This document shows positions 47,809-54,636 of a stretch of 64,000 nucleotides of DNA, in pieces. The DNA is taken from NCBI RefSeq assembly GCF_003812745.1, contig NZ_CP033831.1:2728001-2792000 (forward strand). Reading direction: 5' to 3'. The notes under the pieces are model-generated. The model was given only the letters and a program-made list of their open reading frames with translations, was not told where the DNA came from and made no database searches. The position numbers and the translations under genes were made by a program. The DNA is from Serratia sp. FDAARGOS_506 (lineage in GTDB: Bacteria > Pseudomonadota > Gammaproteobacteria > Enterobacterales > Enterobacteriaceae). Numbering within the stretch: position 1 is the first letter of the stretch; each line of letters begins with the position of its first letter.

Positions 47809-48834
47809 TCAGCCGCGCATCAGCCGGGCCACGGCCTGGCGCAGATAGGCCAGCAGCGGCGGAGTCAGCCAGGTACCCTCGGTCAGCGAGGGTTCCCGTT
47901 CCATCGCTTCACGGATCTTCATTTGCGTCACCGGGTTGGTGCCGGCATAGGATTGGAACAGCGCCAGCCAACCGGCCGCCAATCGCACCGCCTCCGGCGA
48001 ATCGGACGGTATGCCGTCGTTCATCGCTTGATGGAATTGAGCGATCAGAACCGGCCACTCCTGCAGGCGGGTGAAATAGTGTTGACGCACATAGGCGTAC
48101 TCTTCCGCTGACAGGTATTTTTGATAGACAGCCAGCTTGGTTTCGGCAAAGGCGCGGGTGATGTAGTCCGTCATTGTCGGTGTAATGCCGGTCTGTTCGC
48201 GCATCGACGGTTCGTCGGCGTGCATGGCGTTCAGCCGGGTGAGAAAGGCCGGGTTGCCGGCAGTGTCGCGTTCCAGCATCAGCATCCAGCGGCGTGCCAA
48301 CGCCTGAGCCTGTGGCGCCTGAGGTTCGACGCCTTCCGCCATCAGGTGTCCCACGCTGCTCACCAATGCAGCCCATTCCTGATTGCGGGTGGGATCGGCC
48401 TGGTAGAACGGCAGTTGCGCCAGCTCATCGGCGGTAAAGTATTTATCGTACATGGTCATTAACTCCAACGTAGTCAGCCAGTCGTTCAGTTCCGGTTCGT
48501 GCCCGGCGGAGAGTTGGGCATGTATGTGTTGCAGCCGGCCGCGCAATGCGGCGATCTGTGCCAACTGCTGGTCCAACATGGCGATCTGCTGCTCAATCAC
48601 CGCCGGAAGCGCCGGCCCTGAACGCGCCAGAATTGCCCCGACTTCCGCCAGCGAAACGCCCATCCGGCGCAGCGCCTGGATGTGGTGCAAGCGGGTGATG
48701 TCAACCCGGTTGTATAAACGATAACCGGCGTCGGAACGCGCAGAAGGGACCAGCAAGCCAATGCTGTCGTAGTGATGCAGTGTGCGAACGGTAATGCCGG
48801 AACGGCGCGCCAGTTCGCCGACTTTCAATAACAT
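47809..48834 (-). CDS. MerR-family regulator with TipAS effector domain
   Basis: 341-aa regulator. The N-terminal MerR winged helix (KVGELARRSGITVRTLHHYD, about 4-23, to ALRRMGVSLAEVG) is followed by a coiled dimer helix (residues 85-115) and a C-terminal TipAS-like domain (from about 130) that in TipAL and relatives binds thiopeptide or other bulky drugs. The ATG at 48834 has AAGGGAGGAG upstream. Its own promoter has the 19-bp spacer and dyad typical of MerR targets, so it is autoregulated. No dedicated target gene is adjacent. Confidence 0.9.
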   Translation of the reverse strand: MLLKVGELARRSGITVRTLHHYDSIGLLVPSARSDAGYRLYNRVDITRLHHIQALRRMGVSLAEVGAILARSGPALPAVIEQQIAMLDQQLAQIAALRGRLQHIHAQLSAGHEPELNDWLTTLELMTMYDKYFTADELAQLPFYQADPTRNQEWAALVSSVGHLMAEGVEPQAPQAQALARRWMLMLERDTAGNPAFLTRLNAMHADEPSMREQTGITPTMTDYITRAFAETKLAVYQKYLSAEEYAYVRQHYFTRLQEWPVLIAQFHQAMNDGIPSDSPEAVRLAAGWLALFQSYAGTNPVTQMKIREAMEREPSLTEGTWLTPPLLAYLRQAVARLMRG

Positions 48835-48862
48835 ATGTAGCTCCTCCCTTGTGCGTGCCGGG

Positions 48863-48893
48863 ATACTAAAGCCTGACGCCACGTAAGGGTCAA
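48863..48893 (-). promoter_or_regulatory. MerR-type promoter with 19-bp spacer and operator dyad
   Basis: On the minus strand, TTGACC (48893-48888) and TAGTAT (48868-48863) are separated by 19 bp. Between them CCTTACG-TGG-CGTCAGG is an inverted repeat (6 of 7). Overlong spacers with a central dyad are the hallmark of MerR-activated promoters. The leader is short, ending at the SD of the MerR gene. Confidence 0.8.
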
Positions 48894-48943
48894 GAGCGGG
48901 AAGAAAAGATGACGTTTTAAAAATCGGTGGGCACCAGAGAGGC

Positions 48944-48969
48944 AAAAGCCCAGCTGGATGGCTGGGCTT
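48944..48969 (-). terminator. terminator downstream of yifN remnant
   Basis: AAGCCCAGC / GCTGGGCTT, 9-bp stem with a TGGATG loop. The minus strand continues with TTTTGCC, so it ends minus-strand transcription coming from the yifN-like gene. Confidence 0.7.
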
Positions 48970-49066
48970 CGCAGGTCCCTGAAAGGGAGGTATAGCATAA
49001 GGGCCTTTATCGGCTACGGCGACAATTTCACCTGATTTGTCTGTTTTGTCAACAACAGCGTTCTGG

Positions 49067-49516
49067 TCAGAACAGCATATTTTTGGCATTGATCGACTTA
49101 ATGACGGCGCGTTGTATGTCAGCAACAAGCTCGCGCGACAGACACTGGGTAAGAAAGCCTCTCTCTTTACGGGCTCTGTTCAGCCGTTGGCGGCTAACTT
49201 GCTGCACCAGATCGCCCTTTGCCCAGCGCGTTTGCGGATGAAAGAATCTCATATCTTCGATAATTTCACGCGTAATTTAGATGTGCAATCCCCGTTGGAG
49301 CTTATTCGAATCTCTGGTGGTCGACAGCGGTACGATAATGCAGGCGTTGCCGTTAATTTTGCCATTCAACACAACAACTAAACGGTTCTTCACCATTTCT
49401 GGTGGAATGTGGCCATCATAAAAGCCGGCTTCATGCGGTTGGCAGACTGATAGGGGATAGTTGCCATAGTTGCACTCAAGAATTTCCCCGACCTTGGGGG
49501 CAAATTTGATCGGCAT
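49067..49516 (-). pseudogene. yifN: YifN-like PemK/MazF-superfamily gene with internal stop
   Basis: PemK/MazF-superfamily protein related to E. coli YifN, read as one 149-codon frame broken by a TAA at 49279-49277. The first part (79 aa, MPIKFAPKVGEILECNYG to RGLHI) has the toxin-fold core KNRLVVVLNGKINGNACIIVPLSTT. After the stop the same frame continues ITREIIEDMRFF then TRWAKGDLVQQVS, the expected C-terminus, so a single substitution is enough to explain the break. No antitoxin gene is seen. E. coli K-12 yifN is also described as a pseudogene. Read-through or an active 79-aa product cannot be excluded. Confidence 0.82.
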
Positions 49517-49668
49517 TGATACACTCCTTTGTTGTGAACAATCCGTGTTATGGAGGAATGAGCATGCGGGCGTTTTGCTTTTAGAGAAAGGTGTGGCGTA
49601 AGGAAACGGGGAGTGAAAGTGAAATATTGCGGATTCGTGCGCAGAATCCGCCTTGATGGTGGCCGAAT

Positions 49669-50481
49669 TTACCAGCCTTTCACCGCGCCGCCGTTGAAGA
49701 TTTTCTCGGCGGCCTTGGCCACTTCGTCCGACTCATAGGCCTTGATGAAGTTCTGTACGTTCGGCGCGTCCTTGTTGTCTTCACGGGTGACGATGATGTT
49801 GGTGTACGGCGAGTCCTTATCCTCGATGAAGATACCGTCTTTGGTCGGCGTCAGACCGGTCTGGTTGATGTAGGTGGTGCTGATGACGGCGACGGTGACT
49901 TTCGGATCGTCCAGCACGTGCGGCAGCTGCGCGCCTTCCAGCTCCATGATTTGGTAATGGTGCGGGTTGGCGCTGATGTCCAGTGCGGTGGGCAACAACC
50001 CCTTGCCTTGTTTCAGCGTAATCAATCCGGTTTTTTCCAGCAGCAGCAGGGCGCGCCCCAGGTTGGTCGGATCGAGCGGGATGGCGATCACTGCGCCGTC
50101 CGGCAGCTCTTTGAGCGATTTTATCTTTTTGGAGTAGCCGGCCATCGGGAAGACAAAGGTATTGCCGACCGCCACCAGCTTATAGCCGTGATCTTTGTTT
50201 TGCTGTTCGAGGAACGGGCGGTGCTGGAACACGTTGGCGTCCAGTTCGCCCTTGTCGGTAGCGTCGTTCGGCAGCAGCGAGCCGCTGAAACCGACCAGCT
50301 CGACGTCCAACCCGTATTTCTCTTTCGCCACCTGCCTGGCGACTTCCGCCACGTCCTGTTCCGCGCCGTTGATGACGCCGACCTTGATATGGTTCTGATC
50401 GGTTTTTTGATCGCAGCCCTGAAGCGCTAATACGGCGGCGAAGGCCGCCGCCAGAGGGGTGATACGCCAGCGTAAGGTCAT
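49669..50481 (-). CDS. nlpA: MetQ/NlpA-family inner membrane lipoprotein NlpA
   Basis: 270-aa substrate-binding lipoprotein of the NlpA/MetQ family. Lipobox LQGC with Cys23, then IKVGVINGAEQDVAEVARQVA and GFSGSLLPNDATDKGELDANVFQHRPFLEQ typical of NlpA. Asp after the lipobox cysteine (CDQ) predicts inner membrane retention by the +2 rule. Unlike metNIQ it has no transporter genes beside it, as in E. coli. It likely has a minor role in methionine uptake and vesicle biogenesis. Confidence 0.92.
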   Translation of the reverse strand: MTLRWRITPLAAAFAAVLALQGCDQKTDQNHIKVGVINGAEQDVAEVARQVAKEKYGLDVELVGFSGSLLPNDATDKGELDANVFQHRPFLEQQNKDHGYKLVAVGNTFVFPMAGYSKKIKSLKELPDGAVIAIPLDPTNLGRALLLLEKTGLITLKQGKGLLPTALDISANPHHYQIMELEGAQLPHVLDDPKVTVAVISTTYINQTGLTPTKDGIFIEDKDSPYTNIIVTREDNKDAPNVQNFIKAYESDEVAKAAEKIFNGGAVKGW

Positions 50482-50570
50482 CGAAGTCTCCCTGAAAAGA
50501 ACAATAAAATCAGTTGGTTTTTGTCCTTACAGCTAAGCCTGAACTGCCGATGAAGTCAAACGCTCGTTCA

Positions 50571-50601
50571 GCATAAACGGCTATAGCTTATAGCCGTTAT
50601 G
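50571..50601. terminator. long hairpin between the DUF1460 gene and nlpA
   Basis: GCATAA-a-CGGCTATA and TATAGCCGTTATGC form a 14-bp stem with one bulged A and a GCT loop, 11 bp after the stop of the minus-strand DUF1460 gene. No long T tract; terminator or mRNA-stabilising element. Confidence 0.6.
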
Positions 50602-50611
50602 CGGCGGGGGA

Positions 50612-51463
50612 TTATTGGCTGAGCGAGCGCAGCACCACGATGCCCGGCGTGGCCATCACGTAATCCATAAAGGGCGAATCGACCACCCGCATGTTGGCCT
50701 TGCGCGAAGAGGCGTTGCGCAGCACCGGGCCGTTGTCGGTCATCACGAAGATGCCGGTGTGGGTCACGTCCAGCCCGTCAAGGTTGGTGTAAATACCGAT
50801 GTAATCACCGGTGCGCAGCTGGGCCAGCACCTTGTCGTCGACGCTGTCGCTAGGGATATAGGTCACGCTGCGTTGCATGTTGGGTAAACCGGGCAGGTAG
50901 CTGCTGCCGTCCGCTTTGCGGTTGAGGTTTTTCACGAGGCTGACGGCGTGCGGGCTGAGCTGCGCGGTGATGTCTTCGGCCACCTTGTGCGGCCGCTGCG
51001 CCCAGTCGGTGAAGAAGTGCTTGCGCTGCGGGAAGGCGATTTTGCCGTCGACGTAGCGAATGTCTACCAGACGCTGAACGAACTCGCCCTCGCTGCGGGC
51101 GGTGCTGAGCGCCTCCACATAATCGATGTAGGTGAAGCAATCCAGCCCGCGGAAGTCGATCACCAACTGCTCGGGGGTGCTCTGCGAACCGACCAGACGG
51201 TTGGCGAGATAGGGCGTGCCGAGAAATTCGCGTGAAATCAGGGAGACGGTGCGGCCATGCGGTTGTGCGGCGGGCCAGCCGGCGCGCAGCGCGAGGAGCT
51301 CACGCAGCTTGCTGCGGGTGCTGGCGTCCATCTCCGGCTGCACGCCCGGCGGCGAAACGGTGACGTCGGTCGGCGGCGTAACGGGAAGGGCGGCGGAGGG
51401 GCGTTCGACGCATCCGCTCATGGCGATAGCTAACATCAGTAAAACAACCTTGTTCTGGTTCAT
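50612..51463 (-). CDS. DUF1460 (NlpC/P60-like) lipoprotein
   Basis: 283-aa predicted lipoprotein: signal MNQNKVVLLMLAIAMSGC with Cys18 as lipidated residue and +2 Val (outer membrane). The DUF1460 domain, a relative of NlpC/P60 amidases, has the probable catalytic Cys109 in RGLDCFTYIDYVEAL and His in LDVTHTGIFV. Such proteins may cut peptidoglycan amide bonds. ATG at 51463 has GGAGGG; a longer frame upstream to 51553 would bypass the signal peptide and is rejected. Confidence 0.85.
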   Translation of the reverse strand: MNQNKVVLLMLAIAMSGCVERPSAALPVTPPTDVTVSPPGVQPEMDASTRSKLRELLALRAGWPAAQPHGRTVSLISREFLGTPYLANRLVGSQSTPEQLVIDFRGLDCFTYIDYVEALSTARSEGEFVQRLVDIRYVDGKIAFPQRKHFFTDWAQRPHKVAEDITAQLSPHAVSLVKNLNRKADGSSYLPGLPNMQRSVTYIPSDSVDDKVLAQLRTGDYIGIYTNLDGLDVTHTGIFVMTDNGPVLRNASSRKANMRVVDSPFMDYVMATPGIVVLRSLSQ

Positions 51464-51567
51464 ACGGCCCTCCATGGGTGTCGCTGATTTATCAGAGTAA
51501 GTGATAACAGTTCTCATCCGATGGTAGGGGTTAAAAAGTAAACATAGCCTCAATGGCGGCCGATAAA

Positions 51568-52110
51568 TCAGTAACCGATTTCGCTATTGAACGGCAAATA
51601 CCAGAACAGCGCGATTTCATGATCGGCGATCTCCGGCTCGGCGCGGTACAGCAAACGGTCGATGCCGCCGAGGATAAACCCGTAGTGCTGGTAGCAGCGG
51701 CAGGCGGCCAGATTGTTGTTCTGCGTTTCGAGCATCATACCCGAGGTTTCCTGCTGCCGCGCCCACTGTTTGGCGTAGTCCAGCAGCGCCCCGGCGATGC
51801 CCTGACGGCGCGCGTGAGCGCTGACGGCGATCTCGTCGATCAGGGTGTAACCGTTCCAGTTTTGGCTCAGCGTGATATGGCCAACGGCTTCGTCTTGGCG
51901 ATACGCCAGAAAGGTGACGCTGTCTTCGTTGGCGAACGGCGCCAGGGGATACTGTTTGCGAAACGGCGCCACCGGGCGGGTTGGCCAGCTGTCGACCGGG
52001 CTGTCGAACTGCGGCAGGGCGTAACAGCCAATGGTAAAGCTGAAATCGCCGCGGAGCAGGTAATCATCGGGCAACGCCTCAATGGCCGCGATGCGGATAG
52101 ACGGGGTCAT
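51568..52110 (-). CDS. streptothricin-acetyltransferase-like GNAT enzyme
   Basis: 180-aa GNAT protein resembling streptothricin acetyltransferases (Sat/nat). The C-terminal half carries the group's hallmark order: WNGYTLIDEIAVSAHARRQGIAGALLDYAKQWA, then MLETQNNNLAACRCYQHYGF and GGIDRLLYR. Chromosomal members of this group in enterobacteria may act on other amines; resistance is not proven by sequence. The ATG overlaps the stop of the upstream acyltransferase gene (TAATG), forming a two-gene operon. Confidence 0.85.
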   Translation of the reverse strand: MTPSIRIAAIEALPDDYLLRGDFSFTIGCYALPQFDSPVDSWPTRPVAPFRKQYPLAPFANEDSVTFLAYRQDEAVGHITLSQNWNGYTLIDEIAVSAHARRQGIAGALLDYAKQWARQQETSGMMLETQNNNLAACRCYQHYGFILGGIDRLLYRAEPEIADHEIALFWYLPFNSEIGY

Positions 52111-52577
52111 TACGGCAGCTCCCGCAGCAGGCGCGCCGGGTTACCGGCATAAATCCCCTTGCGGGTGATGTCGCGGGTCACGACTGCCCCGGCGCCGATC
52201 ACCGCGCCGCTGCAGATATTTACCGCCAATACCGTGGCGCCGGAGCCGATGGATACCCGATCGCCGATGCGCGTGCACCCCCAGCTGGCCGGATCGGCAT
52301 TGGGCGCGCCATCTTTGAACAGATCGTTGGCGAAGGTGACGCCGTGGCCGATAAAGCACTCTTCGCCGAGGGTAACGTATTCGCAAATAAAGCTGTGCGA
52401 CTGAATTTTACTGCGCGCGCCGATGCTGACGTGGCGTTGGATCTCCACAAACGGGCCGACGAAGACATCGTCGCCGAGCCGGCAACCGTATAGATTGCAG
52501 GGCTCGATCACGGTGACGTTGCGCCCGGCGTCGACGTCGACGATCCCCGTCTGGCGGGTGGTGATAGCGAATGACAT
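52110..52577 (-). CDS. left-handed beta-helix (hexapeptide) acyltransferase
   Basis: 155-aa hexapeptide-repeat O- or N-acyltransferase like those modifying nucleotide sugars or LPS sugars (WbbJ/FdtC/VioB-like). Repeats run from about residue 28 (CRLGDDVFVGPFVEIQ) to 140, interrupted by GHGVTFANDLFK with the catalytic histidine, ending GAVVTRDITRKGIYAGNPARLL. ATG at 52577 follows GAGGAAGGTC. A longer frame to 52784 overlaps the divergent yohC leader and is rejected. Upstream gene of the pair with the streptothricin-acetyltransferase-like gene. Confidence 0.87.
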   Translation of the reverse strand: MSFAITTRQTGIVDVDAGRNVTVIEPCNLYGCRLGDDVFVGPFVEIQRHVSIGARSKIQSHSFICEYVTLGEECFIGHGVTFANDLFKDGAPNADPASWGCTRIGDRVSIGSGATVLAVNICSGAVIGAGAVVTRDITRKGIYAGNPARLLRELP

Positions 52578-52667
52578 GACCTTCCTCGCAGCCTGGTTTT
52601 CATGGTGGGAGTATAAGACAAAGCGCCGTGGCGTTGTGCTTTCCGCACGTTTTTTCACCGAAAGACT

Positions 52668-52782
52668 ATAATTAGTACAGGGGAGAGAGCCCCGTGGCCG
52701 CAATCCTCGCACGGGTAGCTGTCCGTCGGAGGTGTGAAATTCGTTCGCCGATCGCGACCTACGGCGAGATAGGAGGTGTCTC
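52668..52782 (+). promoter_or_regulatory. promoter and structured leader of yohC
   Basis: A perfect TATAAT (52668-52673) should start transcription near 52680, leaving a GC-rich leader of about 100 nt. ACGG (52711-52714) can pair with CCGT (52723-52726), or ACGGG with the upstream CCCGT (52691-52695), so two mutually exclusive folds exist. GGAGGTGT occurs twice, once distant (52728-52735) and once as the real SD. I do not recognise a known riboswitch class. Confidence 0.5.
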
Positions 52783-53373
52783 ATGGTCAGTCATGTTTGG
52801 GGACTTCTGGCGCATCCCAGCGCCGAGTTCGAACAGATCAAAAGCGAGAATGAAAGCGTCTCGCACCTATACACCCATCACGTGTTGCTCTTGGCAGCAA
52901 TCCCGGTGGTCTGCGCCTTTATCGGCACCACCCAGTTGGGCTGGCTCTCCGGCGAGGGACATGCCATCAGGCTCGACATGTTTACCGCGCTTTATACCGC
53001 CGTGGCGTTTTACCTGCTGATGCTGGCGGGCGTAGCGGCCATGGGGAAAGTCATTCACTGGATGGCGCGGCGTTATGAATCGCGCCCAAGCCTGCACCGC
53101 TGCATGGTGTTCGCCGGTTACGTGGCGACCCCGATGTTTCTCAGCGGGGTGGTTGCGCTCTATCCAGTCGTCTGGCTGTGTCTGTTTGTCGGCATTATCG
53201 GCCTGTGCTATTCGGGCTATCTGCTGAATCTGGGGATCCCGCACTTCCTGAATATCGACAGTAAGGAAGGGTTCATCTTCTCCAGCTCGACCTTCGCTAT
53301 CGGCATTCTGTTGCTCGAGCTGCTGCTTGGGGTGACGGTGCTGCTGTGGGGGTACGGTTCCTGGTTGTTCTGA
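52783..53373 (+). CDS. yohC: Yip1-family inner membrane protein YohC
   Basis: 196-aa protein with five to six membrane helices of the Yip1 domain family, similar to E. coli YohC; function unknown. It starts MVSHVWGLLAHPSAEFEQIK, a conserved motif in this family (W-G-L-(x)n-P). SD AGGAGGTG lies eight bases before the ATG. The 5' leader is unusually structured. A strong terminator follows. Confidence 0.9.
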   Translation: MVSHVWGLLAHPSAEFEQIKSENESVSHLYTHHVLLLAAIPVVCAFIGTTQLGWLSGEGHAIRLDMFTALYTAVAFYLLMLAGVAAMGKVIHWMARRYESRPSLHRCMVFAGYVATPMFLSGVVALYPVVWLCLFVGIIGLCYSGYLLNLGIPHFLNIDSKEGFIFSSSTFAIGILLLELLLGVTVLLWGYGSWLF

Positions 53374-53392
53374 GTTAACGGCTGTTGTTATC

Positions 53393-53432
53393 GCCCCCGC
53401 GCCGGTGGAACGGTGCGGGGGCTTTTGCTTTT
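53393..53432 (+). terminator. rho-independent terminator of yohC
   Basis: GCCCCCGC (53393-53400) pairs with GCGGGGGC (53415-53422), extended inside by CCG/CGG, and is followed by TTTTGCTTTT. Confidence 0.88.
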
Positions 53433-54282
53433 ATACGCGGCGGAAAACCAGCATCACGCCGAGCACGATGCCCGCCATGCCCAGCAGGCTCAGCGCCGCC
53501 AGCGCGTGGCCGAGCAACAGGTAGTCCAGCAGGGCGGTCACTGCCGGGATCAGATAGAACAGGCTGGTGACCTGCACCAGATTGCCGCGCTGGATCAGGC
53601 GATACAGCAAGAAAGTCGCCAGCACCGAGATCACCACCGCCATCCACAGCAGCGACAATACGAACTCCGGCCGCCATGCGACCCGCAGCGGCTCAAACGG
53701 CAACGCCAGCGCACACATCAGCAACCCGACGGCATACTGCAGCGGCAAGACCGCCAGCGGCGGCTGCGCCATGCCTTTTTGCAGCAGGGTGCCGGCGGTC
53801 ATGCAGCCCAGCGCGATAAAGGCGAACAGCATGCCGCTCAGCGAGAAGTGGGCCACCATCAGGCTTTGGTACACCACCAGCGTCAGCCCGACCATCGCCA
53901 GCGCCAGGCCGAGCGCCCGCAGCCCGGTGCAGCGCCGTTCGGTGATGAACTGGGTGAGGATCGGCTGTACGCCGAGCAGCGTTGCCAGCACGCCGGGCGT
54001 AATGCCTTGCTCCAACGCCAGCAGATAGCAGATTTGATAGCTGCCGATCATCAGCACGCCGATCAGCGCGACGCGCCGGCGGGTGCCGGGGGCGGGCAAG
54101 CACTGGCGTTGCCACAGGCCGATGGCCAACAGCACCGCCAGCGCGATGGCGCAGCGGAAGAACAGGAAAGCGAAGGCGGAGGCGTGCTCCAACCCCCAGC
54201 GGGAGAAGATCGCACCGCTGCTCCAAAGCAGAACGAACAGCGTAGCCAGGCCGGCATTGGCCCAGAGAGAAGGTAATCGCAT
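53431..54282 (-). CDS. EamA/DMT-family exporter
   Basis: 283-aa drug/metabolite transporter with ten helices in two EamA repeats. The first repeat begins LATLFVLLWSSGAIFSRWGLEHA, the second around FALGCMTAGTLLQKGM with YLIPAVTALLDYLLLGHAL near the end. Such proteins (YdcZ/RhaT/YddG relatives) export amino acids, purines or drugs; substrate unknown. A possible short valine-rich leader ORF lies 104 bp upstream on the same strand, which would suggest amino-acid-linked control. Confidence 0.87.
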   Translation of the reverse strand: MRLPSLWANAGLATLFVLLWSSGAIFSRWGLEHASAFAFLFFRCAIALAVLLAIGLWQRQCLPAPGTRRRVALIGVLMIGSYQICYLLALEQGITPGVLATLLGVQPILTQFITERRCTGLRALGLALAMVGLTLVVYQSLMVAHFSLSGMLFAFIALGCMTAGTLLQKGMAQPPLAVLPLQYAVGLLMCALALPFEPLRVAWRPEFVLSLLWMAVVISVLATFLLYRLIQRGNLVQVTSLFYLIPAVTALLDYLLLGHALAALSLLGMAGIVLGVMLVFRRV

Positions 54283-54636
54283 ATCAATTTCACCTGTCGT
54301 GAAAATTACAGGCTCCGGCGCGCGCGGCGGTCTACGCCTGGACGCAACAGATCAACATTAGCCGGAGGTAAAAAGTCGGTTTGGCTTAGCGCACGACCAC
54401 GAGGCGTGGCGGGTAAGCGGCAACCGCTGAAACGACAGAGGAAACGGCGGGTGGGGCGGAGGAAGCACACAGCAAAACGACGGCCGAAACGGTCGCGTCT
54501 GTCGGATCTGTACTGTGCGCCAGGTAGGTCATGTGAATTCCTGAAAACCGTGAATGAAACTAACTGCTTCAAACATAATCAAGTTCGCCGGGGCGCGCAA
54601 CTCCTATCGCTGCGCCACGGCGAAATGGGGCGACTG
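54283..54636. other. 354-bp region between dld and the EamA gene
   Basis: No standard gene. It holds a possible leader peptide (54386-54532, minus) and a long-range CTCCGGC / GCCGGAG pairing between it and the EamA start. An overlapping 88-codon frame (54306-54572) in another phase has no good SD. Confidence 0.5.
54386..54532 (-). CDS. possible Val/Ala-rich leader peptide (48 aa)
   Basis: The ATG at 54532 has AGGA six bases upstream and opens a 48-codon frame that starts MTYLAHSTDPTDATVSAVVL and ends in PPRLVVVR. It contains ten valines and nine alanines, with VVV just before the stop, and precedes an exporter gene by 104 bp. This looks like the leader peptides of attenuated operons (compare IvbL). 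No strong T-tract terminator follows the hairpin, so the interpretation is tentative. Confidence 0.4.
   Translation of the reverse strand: MTYLAHSTDPTDATVSAVVLLCASSAPPAVSSVVSAVAAYPPRLVVVR

Noticed and set aside
48944-49030. Possible tRNA-like or small RNA fold between the MerR promoter and yifN
   Set aside because: The only strong structure is the AAGCCCAGC hairpin, which is explained as a terminator; no cloverleaf or anticodon stem could be built.
52680-52740. yybP-ykoY (Mn2+) or ykkC-type riboswitch before yohC
   Set aside because: Some GGGGAG-like and ACGG elements are suggestive, but the conserved core motifs of these classes are missing.
54306-54572. 88-codon minus-strand frame overlapping the possible leader peptide
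   Set aside because: Arg-rich, no good SD for its start; the 48-codon frame in another phase has a better SD and composition bias.
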